NCBI GenBank assembly: GCA_902598305.1 | Contig: CACKBL010000001.1 | Location: 124,001-188,000, forward strand | Reading direction: 5' to 3' | Length of the DNA: 64,000 nucleotides | Origin: an uncultured Bacteroidota bacterium | Lineage (GTDB): Bacteria; Bacteroidota; Bacteroidia; Flavobacteriales; Flavobacteriaceae | Shown: positions 1 through 8,604 of the stretch, in pieces | Layout of the letters: each line of letters begins with the position of its first letter | Numbering within the stretch: the first letter of the stretch is position 1 | Program-made: the position numbers and the translations under genes | Notes under the pieces: model-generated | What the model saw: the letters and a program-made list of their open reading frames with translations, nothing else | Told to the model about the DNA's origin: nothing | Database searches by the model: none

Positions 1-69
1 CAATATATTTTACTTTTTTTGAACATGAAAGTACCAGTAGAGATATGAGAAAAATTCTTGAAAGTTGTA

Positions 70-1746
70 TCATGATGCAAAATTAAAAAAATTAACTATC
101 CAATCTATAAATGATTCTTCTTTACTTTCAATTTCATCAATATTAATGTGCTCATTAATCGGAATTTCTGTAAGTATTTGTTTTTTTCCACCAGGCCAAG
201 TAACGACTAAAGAGTCAATTTTATTCAAATCCCCTAGACCAAAGTGGATAATAGAAGTATTTTGAGAAATATGACTCGAACCTCCATCAACTTCTCTCAT
301 TAGACTATTGCCAGCACATACAATCTTTACTCTTGCTCCAAGACCTCTACTGGTCGACTCATTTCCATTTAAACTCACTTTTAGCCAATTATTATCATTT
401 TTTGAATCATTTCTAAATAATTTGGATTTAACTCTCTCTTTCGAGTTATAATCCTTCCAAAGTGGTGTTTGCTTAACTACAAACAAATCTAAGTCCCCGT
501 CGTTATCAAAATCAAACTTAACAGTCCCTCTACTTATACCATAATCAATAATTCCAGAATTTTCATTTACCTTAAATACCCTTCCCATGTTTTCGTACAA
601 AAAATCTTTCAAATACATGGTTGGGGGGTTTATTCCACCTATAGAATTAAATAAATCAAGATCTAGGTCATTGTCGTAATCTAAAAATACTGGACTCCAA
701 CTGATTACAGCTGTTGATGGGCCTGCCTTTGATGCAATTATATCTATACCTACACCTAATTCGTTTGAAAGATCAAGAAAACCCTCTGTATTACCTCTAT
801 TTACAAGTAATGGGCCTGAAAAGATATTCGTTACTTGATAATCCATCCATCCATCATTATTATAGTCTCCAACAGCGGTACCCATAGCATGAACTGCAGA
901 ATCAGCATTCATTTCTTTGCTTTTATTGGTAAACTTTAATCTTGGATATTCATTTATTAAGAGCTGATTTGAAACTTTTTGTTCCCCAAAATCATTAATT
1001 AGATATAGATCTAAATCACCGTCATTGTCTACGTCAGAAAAAACTCCACCGAAACCATATCCTGCCTCACATCCATCCAATAGATATGATACGTTTTTAA
1101 AATATTTACCTTCAATATTCAAATACAGTTCATCATTTCCAGGTTTGTAATCATCACTAATTGTGAATCCATTTAAAACCCCTAGATTACCAACAAAATC
1201 TTTAAAGTAGTTTCCAATAAACAGATCAGGATAGCCGTCAGAATTGATATCACCGAAGGTAGCACCAGTAGAAAAGTTTTTTATGTCTAGTTTGAATTGT
1301 TCAGTTGCTCTACTGAAAGTTCCATCTCCTTTGTTCAAGAAAAGTAAGTTTTTAGCTAGTTTTTTATATTTTGAATTGCTTATTTTCTCTGCTATGGTAG
1401 TTACAAATAAATCAATATAACCATCTTTATTAACATCAGCGGTTGTGGCACCTGCAGTAATAATATCACTTGTAACAAGTCCTGCACTGAGCGTAACGTC
1501 TGAAAAAGTCGAATCCCCGTTGTTTTTATATAAAACTCCAGATTTTTTTCCACCAGCCAAATATAAATCCTCGAAACCGTCACTATCAAAATCAAAAACC
1601 GCTACTCCTCCTCCAAAACCGCCACTTTCAAAAATATTATAAATGTGGTCAATCCCTGATTCTTTGGTAATATCTGTGAAAATATTTTGACTATAAAAAG
1701 TCAAGTGCTGCAGAATTAAAAGCGAAAAAAAGGGGGATCTAAACAT
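70..1746 (-). CDS. Secreted CRTAC1-type FG-GAP/VCBS propeller protein with C-terminal ASPIC/UnbV domain (copy A)
   Basis: The 558-residue product starts with a hydrophobic signal peptide of about 20 residues. Seven acidic calcium-binding-like repeats follow between about residues 45 and 430, for example DFDSDGFEDL, DVNKDGYIDL, DINSDGYPDL, DVDNDGDLDL and DYNNDGWMDY; one repeat (DYDNDLDLDL) has lost its Gly. Seven such repeats fit an integrin-like beta-propeller. An ASPIC/UnbV domain closes the protein, with RGLGARVKI, REVDGGSSH and the VTWPGGKKQ stretch. Family members are extracellular or surface proteins, often beside SusC/SusD, and their role is not established. The gene abuts its tandem paralogue with no gap and is last in the susC-susD-CRTAC1-CRTAC1 run. 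A binding or scaffold role at the cell surface is an inference. Identity as a family member is secure. Confidence 0.88.
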   Translation of the reverse strand: MFRSPFFSLLILQHLTFYSQNIFTDITKESGIDHIYNIFESGGFGGGVAVFDFDSDGFEDLYLAGGKKSGVLYKNNGDSTFSDVTLSAGLVTSDIITAGATTADVNKDGYIDLFVTTIAEKISNSKYKKLAKNLLFLNKGDGTFSRATEQFKLDIKNFSTGATFGDINSDGYPDLFIGNYFKDFVGNLGVLNGFTISDDYKPGNDELYLNIEGKYFKNVSYLLDGCEAGYGFGGVFSDVDNDGDLDLYLINDFGEQKVSNQLLINEYPRLKFTNKSKEMNADSAVHAMGTAVGDYNNDGWMDYQVTNIFSGPLLVNRGNTEGFLDLSNELGVGIDIIASKAGPSTAVISWSPVFLDYDNDLDLDLFNSIGGINPPTMYLKDFLYENMGRVFKVNENSGIIDYGISRGTVKFDFDNDGDLDLFVVKQTPLWKDYNSKERVKSKLFRNDSKNDNNWLKVSLNGNESTSRGLGARVKIVCAGNSLMREVDGGSSHISQNTSIIHFGLGDLNKIDSLVVTWPGGKKQILTEIPINEHINIDEIESKEESFIDWIVNFFNFAS

Positions 1747-3450
1747 TTAATCTCTATTAAAATAATTTAAAAGGCGGTCCCAGAGAGAGTAGTCTATTAT
1801 TTCGTCTATTTCATCCACTTCCAACAATTGATTCGAAGAAATATCAACTAAATATTGTGTCTTTCCCCCTGGCCAAGTTATAGAAAGAGAGTCAATTTTA
1901 GTATTTTCACCTAAACCAAAATGAACTATACTAGTGTTCTGAGAGGCGTGGCTTGATCCTCCATCTACTTCCCTTACCATTTGTAAATTATCTTTTAGAA
2001 ATATTTTCACCCTTGAACCAAGGCCTCTGGTAGTGGCATCTTTACCATTTAATTTAACCTTCAACCAGTTTAAGTTATTACTATTATCGTTTCTGTATAG
2101 CTTTGACTTAACAATACCCCCTCTGTAGGTCATGTCATAAACTGGTTTTTGATTTACTACAAAAATGTCTTGGTCTCCGTCATTATCGTAATCAAAGTGA
2201 ACAGATCCTCTACCAATTCCAAAATCCATTAGACCAGAATCCCTACATACATCAAAAAAACGACCTTTATTTTCAAACAAAATATTTGGAATTCTATTTG
2301 TCATTGGATTTATCGGACCATTTGAATTAAATAAATCTAAGTCTTTGTCATGATCATAATCAACAAATAGGCTTCCCCAACCTATTATTACTTGTTTGCT
2401 ATCCTTATAGCCTTCTATTTTATTGATTCCGGTGCCAATATTTGGAGCTAAATTAACAAATGACTTGTCCTTACCTCTGTTAACCATGAAGGGGCCTGCG
2501 AAAATATTTGTGACATGATAATCTAAATACGAATCATTATTATAATCACCTACTCCAACTCCCATCGATTTTAAGCCAACATTAAGCTTTAATTCCTTGC
2601 TTTTATTTTCAAAATCTAATTTTGGATATTGATTAATTAATATTTGGTTTGGTTCATTATTTTCTCCAAAATCGTTTACTAAATAAATGTCTAGGTCATT
2701 ATCATTGTCGACATCGGTAAAAACTGCTCCAAAACCGTATCCTGGATTGCATTTTAAAAAATTTGATACATTTTTAAAAGACTTTCCTCCCATATTTAAA
2801 TAGAGTTCGTCGTTTCCCGGCTCGTATTCTTCATTAATACTATAATGATTTAAAATAGCAAGGTTATGAGTTCCAAAAAGAGCTTGCTCAAAGTAAAATT
2901 CCTTAAAATAGTTAGCTACAAATAAATCAGGATAACCATCTGCATTAATATCTCCAAAAGAACAAGAAGTGGAAAAGTTTTTATCTTTTATACCATATTC
3001 TTCAGTTTTTTCAACAAAAGTGCCCTGTCCTGTATTTAAGTAAAGTAAATTATTAGAGAGGGTTTTTATCTTTGAGGATTTCTCCTTTTGTGCAGCAATT
3101 GTCGTAATGAAAATATCAATAAAACCGTCTTTATTTATATCCGCAGTCGAAACACCAGTTGTCACGGTCAAGAGGTCCTGTACAAGACCTGCCTCCTCTG
3201 TAACGTCTGAAAACTTACCATTTCCATTGTTTTTATAAAGTATGTCTTTACCCTGTCCACTTGTAAGGAGTAAATCTTCATAGCCATCGTTGTTGTAATC
3301 GAAAACAGCGACGCCACCACCAAACAAGCCCTGATATACGTCAAAGATATGATCGATTCCAGCCTCCTTAGTTACGTCTGTAAATTTTGTTTGATTTTGG
3401 GCCTGTAAGACAGAAAAAATAAAAAAAATTATAAAATAGAAAATCCTCAT
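1747..3450 (-). CDS. Secreted CRTAC1-type FG-GAP/VCBS propeller protein with C-terminal ASPIC/UnbV domain (copy B)
   Basis: This 567-residue paralogue has the same layout as its downstream neighbour: a signal peptide ending near LQAQ, an FTDVTKEAGIDHIFD opening, and seven DxDxDG-like repeats (DYNNDGYEDL, DINKDGFIDI, DINADGYPDL, DVDNDNDLDI, DYNNDSYLDY, DYDHDKDLDL, DYDNDGDQDI). It ends in an ASPIC/UnbV domain with RGLGSRVKI, REVDGGSSH and ITWPGGKTQ. The ATG at 3450 gives a clean signal peptide; an upstream in-frame TTG at 3465 is less likely. It sits 106 bases after susD, and that gap contains a perfect terminator-like hairpin. It is probably co-transcribed with susCD at a reduced level. Recent tandem duplication is likely given the matching architecture. 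The ligand is unknown. Confidence 0.88.
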   Translation of the reverse strand: MRIFYFIIFFIFSVLQAQNQTKFTDVTKEAGIDHIFDVYQGLFGGGVAVFDYNNDGYEDLLLTSGQGKDILYKNNGNGKFSDVTEEAGLVQDLLTVTTGVSTADINKDGFIDIFITTIAAQKEKSSKIKTLSNNLLYLNTGQGTFVEKTEEYGIKDKNFSTSCSFGDINADGYPDLFVANYFKEFYFEQALFGTHNLAILNHYSINEEYEPGNDELYLNMGGKSFKNVSNFLKCNPGYGFGAVFTDVDNDNDLDIYLVNDFGENNEPNQILINQYPKLDFENKSKELKLNVGLKSMGVGVGDYNNDSYLDYHVTNIFAGPFMVNRGKDKSFVNLAPNIGTGINKIEGYKDSKQVIIGWGSLFVDYDHDKDLDLFNSNGPINPMTNRIPNILFENKGRFFDVCRDSGLMDFGIGRGSVHFDYDNDGDQDIFVVNQKPVYDMTYRGGIVKSKLYRNDNSNNLNWLKVKLNGKDATTRGLGSRVKIFLKDNLQMVREVDGGSSHASQNTSIVHFGLGENTKIDSLSITWPGGKTQYLVDISSNQLLEVDEIDEIIDYSLWDRLLNYFNRD

Positions 3451-3475
3451 AATTAGAAGAAACAAAAGAAAAAAA

Positions 3476-3501
3476 AGATAGAGAACCTAAATTCTCTATC
3501 T
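3476..3501 (-). terminator. Intrinsic terminator or attenuator hairpin between susD and the CRTAC1 pair
   Basis: The arms AGATAGAGAA and TTCTCTATCT are perfect 10-bp complements around a 6-base loop. Read leftward, the downstream arm is followed by a run of eight T residues and more T-rich sequence, which is the classic intrinsic terminator form. It lies after the susD stop and only 26 bases before the start of the CRTAC1 gene. Partial readthrough could make the susCD transcript much more abundant than the CRTAC1 transcript, or the hairpin may mark a separate downstream promoter. Confidence 0.75.
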
Positions 3502-3556
3502 CTTTTCAAAATTAATAAACTAAAACTGTCTAAATAACAATCTATTTTTATCAGGA

Positions 3557-5182
3557 TTAATATCCTGGGTTCTGTGCTATATTAGGATTGTTATCAGTAG
3601 TCTCAGATGGGATTGGCCATAAATCATAGTGAGATTTATAGTTTGCTCCACCGTGAAGATCCCAGCCTTGGTTGTTATTGATAGTCTCCATTAACATACC
3701 TTGTCTTCTAAGATCAAAATATCTTTTACCTTCAAGATAGAGTTCTACTCTTCTTTCATGTAAAATTTTAGCTCTCATTTCAGCTTGTGAAAGACCAGCA
3801 GCAATGGCAGGCATTGTAGCTCTAGTTCTAACTTGATTTAAAGGGGCTAAAGCTTGAGCAGTTTGTCCACCTTCATTTAATGCTTCTGCGTAAAGTAAAA
3901 GGGCATCTGCATATCTAAATAGATTTAAGTCAATTGGTGAACCATATTCAATAGTTGCCATTTGAGCTTTTTGCTCTTGAGTGTAAGTAGTAGTTTTTCT
4001 TGGAAAAACAGGAGCAATACCAACACTTGACTGAGCTTTTAAGTTACCATTACAGCAAACAGCTCCGAAAGCGACATCACCAATTGTTCCTCCCCAATAT
4101 TCATCACCCTCAAAGTAGAAAGTTTTTCTCATCCTTGGATCTCTTCCCTCTAATGGATTATCAGCATCGTAACCTGATGCAGGGTTTGTAATTGGAAGAC
4201 CTGTAGCATGCATTTCGAATGCATCAACACCATCTTGAGTAAACTTAATTCCAGACCATCCATTGTAATCTCCGTCACCAGCAACACCATAAGGGATGTA
4301 GTCACCAGTACCTTCATTACCAGGACCAGCTTTCATTGACCAAATGATTTCTTTAGAAGTTTCTTGAGTTCCTCTATTTAATCCTTCCCAAACATCATTA
4401 TCTACTAAGCCTACATCAGGACCTTCAAGTGCAACAAGTTGACCAAAAGTTGTGGCAGACTCAGAAAACTTCTTCTGGTTTAATTCTGCTAACCCTTTAG
4501 CCATAAGTGCGGCTTGCTTAGTAGGCCTACCGTATTCATCATTATTTGGTTTAGTGTCAAGATTTGCGATAGCAAAATCAAGATCAGAAATAGCTTGAGC
4601 ATATGTCTCAGCTTGTGTTGATCTTGTAATAGCATCAGCCTCATTAGCATCAATTGGCTCAGTTATTATTGGCATACCACCATATAAATCAGCCATATCA
4701 GCATAAAGGAAACCACGTAAGTATTTTAACTCAGCTTCCCACTTTGTTGCCATACCAGCTGAAAAGTTTACATTTGGTATCAAAGCTAAAAGTTGATTTA
4801 TCTTTGAGATTGCTCCCAAACCATAGTTCCACTTATACCAAGTAATACCACCAGATGCAGGAGTCATTATACCACACGCAAAATTTGCATACCCTCTCCA
4901 ACCACAGTCTTGTCCAACACCGTTGTCTGATAAAGTTTCAAATTCCATATGCATATGAAAATAATTTCCTCCCCAAAAATTTGTAAAGTATCCAGCTGCA
5001 TATAATGAATTATACACACCGTTGACACCTAAAACAAATTCATCTTCACCTTGGAAGAAACCGTCAACACTCCCACTACCGGGATCGGTTTTTTCCAAAA
5101 AATCCTTATCACACGAAGTTAGTGTCAGTGCAAACACTGCTAATAACCCGTAAATGAAATTATTTATTTTATTTGTTCTCAT
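3557..5182 (-). CDS. SusD/RagB-family nutrient-binding outer-membrane lipoprotein
   Basis: The 541-residue product is a surface lipoprotein that pairs with SusC and captures substrate. The signal sequence ends in a lipobox TSC with Cys24 as the lipidation site, followed by an acidic stretch typical of surface export. The N-terminal half has the SusD-like segment GVNGVYNSLY and the tetratricopeptide-like helices. The C-terminal SusD domain carries the family hallmark ERRVELYLEGKRYFDLRR. It lies 31 bases downstream of susC in the same direction, with an A-rich AAAT-repeat leader before the ATG instead of a Shine-Dalgarno sequence. SusD proteins diverge with substrate, so the ligand cannot be read here. 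The divergent inositol operon suggests an inositol-related compound, by inference. Confidence 0.95.
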   Translation of the reverse strand: MRTNKINNFIYGLLAVFALTLTSCDKDFLEKTDPGSGSVDGFFQGEDEFVLGVNGVYNSLYAAGYFTNFWGGNYFHMHMEFETLSDNGVGQDCGWRGYANFACGIMTPASGGITWYKWNYGLGAISKINQLLALIPNVNFSAGMATKWEAELKYLRGFLYADMADLYGGMPIITEPIDANEADAITRSTQAETYAQAISDLDFAIANLDTKPNNDEYGRPTKQAALMAKGLAELNQKKFSESATTFGQLVALEGPDVGLVDNDVWEGLNRGTQETSKEIIWSMKAGPGNEGTGDYIPYGVAGDGDYNGWSGIKFTQDGVDAFEMHATGLPITNPASGYDADNPLEGRDPRMRKTFYFEGDEYWGGTIGDVAFGAVCCNGNLKAQSSVGIAPVFPRKTTTYTQEQKAQMATIEYGSPIDLNLFRYADALLLYAEALNEGGQTAQALAPLNQVRTRATMPAIAAGLSQAEMRAKILHERRVELYLEGKRYFDLRRQGMLMETINNNQGWDLHGGANYKSHYDLWPIPSETTDNNPNIAQNPGY

Positions 5183-5213
5183 ATTTATTTATTTATTTAT
5201 AGTATTTAGTTTA

Positions 5214-8200
5214 TTAAAATTTAGCAGATAATCCGAATGAAATTGTCTTTTGATTAGGATAAGTTGCATTCGGTCTGTTTGACCATCCCTGCTCACCTAA
5301 CCTTGGGTCAGCGGTTGTAGCAGCACCAGATCTTTGCTCTGGATCTACTAAAGGAATGCTCGTAAACGTCAACAAATTTGTTGCGTTAAAGAATAGTCTT
5401 AAACCATCAATAGGTAGACTATCAGTTGGAATATTATATCCAATCTGTAAATTCTTAAGTCTTAAGTAGTCTCTATCATATAAAAAGAAATCACTTTGAT
5501 ATCTGAAAGATGATGTTGTACTACCTGCTCTTGGAAAAGTTCCACTTGGATTGTTAGTTACAGAATCAGTAATCCATTTTTTCCAAGTAACAACACCACC
5601 GAAATCTGGATTCCAAAGCTCAAACTGTCCAAAATACTGAACATCCGCTTCACCTTGGAAAATCGCAGCCAAATCAAAATTCTTATATTGAAGACCTAGT
5701 TGAAATCCATAAGTATAGGTTGGTATATCTTTTCCTAAAACTTGTCTGTCATCTAAATTTATTTGACCATCTCCGTTGGCATCAACAAAATTAAGGTCTC
5801 CTGCTTGAGCACCTAACTCAGCATTAGCCGCATTTGGTGTACCTGTTATTAGGCCATCTGTTTTAACAGCATAATAAGCTAAGAAAGGAAATCCTTCTCC
5901 TAAAATTCTAGTCTCATACAATATTCTATCTACATCTCCGCCGTCAACTTTGGGGTTAAGATCGGTAACAGTGTTTTCAACTTTCGAAAGTTGACCACTT
6001 AATTGAACCTTCAAGTCTCCAAAAGTTCTATTGTACCTTAAATTAGCCTCCCACCCTTTGTTTTCCATAGAGGCAGCATTAGAGGTCTGAGATGTAAAAC
6101 CTGTAAGTACATTAATAGGAATATTGTATAAAATATCATCTGTCTTTCTAATAAAGTATTCAAAATCAAAACCCAATCCATTAGATAAAATGGAGTTAAA
6201 ACCAATGTTTGTTATTTTGGCTTTTTCCCAACTAAGGTTAGGGTTACCTATTGTAGTCTGTCCAACACCAGGAGCGATAAAGCCATCTCCACCAGGAGTG
6301 CTAAAGTTGTAAGCTTCAGACAAACTTAATCTTTGTGCAAATTCAAAGTTACCAATATTTGCATTTCCTAGTTCACCGTAAGATGCTCTTAACTTTAAGA
6401 ATTCAAAAGTATCTGGAATAAAATCTTCCTCTGATAAAATCCATCCAGCAGAGAAAGAAGGGAAACTACCCCATTTATTATTTTTAAATCTTGAGCTACC
6501 ATCAGACCTAACATTAGCTTGGAAAAGAAACTTGTCTTTATAATCAAAGTCAAACCTTGCAAATACCGATTGAACTGAAAATCCTGTTTCTGAACCTGCA
6601 TTTTGTTGGTTTCCAAGCCCTCCAGAATCTAACACTTGAACTGTTTCACTTAAGTAACCATCTCTTGTAGCGCGGAAATTAGTAACTCTATTTTCCTCTT
6701 GCTGATACCCTGCTAGTGCTTTGAAATTTAAATCACCAAATGATTTTTCATAATTAATTGTGGCAAAATAAGTTTCAGTGTAAAATTCTGAATTTTCTCT
6801 AGTAGATACAGTAGCAGGTTGAGTATTATAAAATGTACCATCAGAAAAATAGTTTTTTGGATTTTTAAGAAAATCATATGTGCTTGTTCCTAGATAGTTA
6901 ACAGCAGCAGTACCTTTAATAGTAAGACCTTCGATGGGAGAATACGCTATATATCCGTTAGCAAGTACATTATTAGTAATTCTCTGAGCATTTCTATAAT
7001 CCTTCCAAGTTTCAATTGCTAAAAGTCCTGTACCTGGACCAACTCCATAATTAGCTAAGGCAGATGAAGCAATTTCCAAATCACCGTTTGCATTTCTAGT
7101 TGGACTAAATATGTTATGAATTCTAGTAACAGTATGTAAAGGACCACCAAGAGTTATTTGCTCTAAGCTACCTCTTGAAGTTTTGTCCCCTCTAACCAAT
7201 GATATTGTTGTTCCAACAGAAAGTTTATCATTAATTTGTGAGTCCAAATTAATTCTAAAATTCGCTCTTTTAAATTTTGTTCCATCATCAACATTACCTG
7301 TTTGATCTAAAAGACCTACAGATAGTCTATAGTTTGTTTTTTCAGAACCACCAGTGGCAGCAAACGTGTGCTGTTGTAGGGTTTGGTCTTTAATTAAGAC
7401 ATCAACGGGCGACTGACCATTGCTTCCAAGCCAGTTTGACCTGTTTGCATTAATAAAGGAGATTTGATCTGGACCCCATCTACCGGCAGCACCGTTACCA
7501 ACATCCACCGCATTTTTCCAATTAACATTTTCAATTGGGTCGAAAGAAATTTGATCCCAGTCAAATAAAAGACTACTTGTTGCAAATGATGCATCATAAG
7601 TAAATTTAGTAGGCTGACTCTTTCCACCTCTTTTTGTTTTAACAACTATAACACCGTTCGCAGCCCTTGATCCGTAAATTGCAGAAGATGCTGCGTCCTT
7701 AAGTACAGTTATAGATTCTATATCTTGTGGGTTAAGATTGTTTAATTGACCTTCTATACCGTCAACAATAACAAGTGGAGCAGAATTATTCAGAGTTCCA
7801 ACTCCTCTAATACTAATAAACAAGGTGTCATTACCAGGCTCACCGGAACCTTGAGTAACTTGAACACCAGGAGCAGTACCAGCTAATGCCTGTCCAACAC
7901 TAGTTAAATTTCGATTTTCAATTACTTCTGAGTCAATTACAGCAACAGAACCTGTTATGTTTCTCCTAAGCTCTGTACCATAACCAGTTACAACAACTTC
8001 ATCAAGTTCATTTCCTTCAGCAAGTACAACATCAACTTGGTCGCCAGAAACCGCAACTTCTTGGGTTTCAAAACCAATAAAAGAAACAATTAAAACATCA
8101 CCGTCGGATGCATCAATTGTAAAATTTCCGTCAAAATCAGTACTTGTTCCATTTTCGGTTCCCTTGACAACTACAGTTGCACCCGGGAGTGGTCCATCCT

Positions 8201-8315
8201 CACTTGAGACATTACCACTTATAGACTGAGCAAAAACACCAGCTGAAAAAAGCAACATGCCAATAAAAGCAAATGTTTTGTGCAAAGTAAATTTAATATC
8301 TAGATATTTTTTCAT
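5214..8315 (-). CDS. SusC/RagA-family TonB-dependent outer-membrane transporter
   Basis: The product of about 1033 residues is a TonB-energised outer-membrane channel that works with SusD. It opens with a signal peptide ending in GVFAQ, then a carboxypeptidase-regulatory-like domain (SISGNVSSEDGPLPGATVVV). A TonB-box-like segment ELDEVVVTGYGT and a plug domain follow, with the SusC signature around ITVLKDAASSAIYGSRAANG. The remainder is a long beta-barrel ending in a terminal aromatic residue (ISFGLSAKF). I chose the ATG at 8315 because an upstream in-frame TTG at 8336 would add seven residues before the natural signal peptide. It heads the leftward unit susC-susD-CRTAC1-CRTAC1 and faces the inositol operon across about 290 bases. 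Family identity is certain and the substrate is unknown. Confidence 0.96.
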   Translation of the reverse strand: MKKYLDIKFTLHKTFAFIGMLLFSAGVFAQSISGNVSSEDGPLPGATVVVKGTENGTSTDFDGNFTIDASDGDVLIVSFIGFETQEVAVSGDQVDVVLAEGNELDEVVVTGYGTELRRNITGSVAVIDSEVIENRNLTSVGQALAGTAPGVQVTQGSGEPGNDTLFISIRGVGTLNNSAPLVIVDGIEGQLNNLNPQDIESITVLKDAASSAIYGSRAANGVIVVKTKRGGKSQPTKFTYDASFATSSLLFDWDQISFDPIENVNWKNAVDVGNGAAGRWGPDQISFINANRSNWLGSNGQSPVDVLIKDQTLQQHTFAATGGSEKTNYRLSVGLLDQTGNVDDGTKFKRANFRINLDSQINDKLSVGTTISLVRGDKTSRGSLEQITLGGPLHTVTRIHNIFSPTRNANGDLEIASSALANYGVGPGTGLLAIETWKDYRNAQRITNNVLANGYIAYSPIEGLTIKGTAAVNYLGTSTYDFLKNPKNYFSDGTFYNTQPATVSTRENSEFYTETYFATINYEKSFGDLNFKALAGYQQEENRVTNFRATRDGYLSETVQVLDSGGLGNQQNAGSETGFSVQSVFARFDFDYKDKFLFQANVRSDGSSRFKNNKWGSFPSFSAGWILSEEDFIPDTFEFLKLRASYGELGNANIGNFEFAQRLSLSEAYNFSTPGGDGFIAPGVGQTTIGNPNLSWEKAKITNIGFNSILSNGLGFDFEYFIRKTDDILYNIPINVLTGFTSQTSNAASMENKGWEANLRYNRTFGDLKVQLSGQLSKVENTVTDLNPKVDGGDVDRILYETRILGEGFPFLAYYAVKTDGLITGTPNAANAELGAQAGDLNFVDANGDGQINLDDRQVLGKDIPTYTYGFQLGLQYKNFDLAAIFQGEADVQYFGQFELWNPDFGGVVTWKKWITDSVTNNPSGTFPRAGSTTSSFRYQSDFFLYDRDYLRLKNLQIGYNIPTDSLPIDGLRLFFNATNLLTFTSIPLVDPEQRSGAATTADPRLGEQGWSNRPNATYPNQKTISFGLSAKF

Positions 8316-8604
8316 TTCAAATAGTTTGATTATCAATTAGTTAGAAATTTGTTTGAATATAAATGTAATTCATACACATAATTTGTAAATATAAAGATAA
8401 CAAATATTTGATAAAATTATTTATTTTGTTGTTGTTTGAACGTATTTTCAAATGATATATCTTTTAAACATTACAATATTAGTTACTTATACAACATGAT
8501 AATTTTTTGTGTGATTGCAATTACCTATTGTCTATAATAATTATCTATTTGTAAACGTAAATGTTACTGTTTTTAAATTAAATTTGAAAGTTCATGTTTT
8601 CTTA
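8316..8604. promoter_or_regulatory. Divergent intergenic region between susC and the serine hydrolase-iol operon
   Basis: This very AT-rich gap must hold the promoters of both divergent units. I see no gene in it. Bacteroidota-like promoter pieces are suggestive only: for the rightward unit a TTG at 8528-8530 is followed by a TATTTG-like element ending at 8551. An inverted repeat sits at 8435-8452. No riboswitch-like fold was recognised. Confidence 0.4.
8435..8452. promoter_or_regulatory. Dyad-symmetric element, candidate operator
   Basis: TTTGAA and TTCAAA are perfect inverted 6-mers separated by CGTATT, giving an 18-bp dyad in the middle of the divergent susC/iol intergenic region. Size and place suit a regulator binding site, but AT-rich DNA makes such dyads fairly common by chance, and no regulator gene is nearby. 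Confidence 0.22.

Noticed and set aside
1..69. Possible gene at the left edge
   Set aside because: No open frame or motif can be supported in these 69 AT-rich bases after the stop of the first CRTAC1 gene.
5183..5200. TTTA tandem repeat before susD
   Set aside because: Four short units in an AT-rich leader are best read as the usual A-rich flavobacterial translation leader on the leftward strand.
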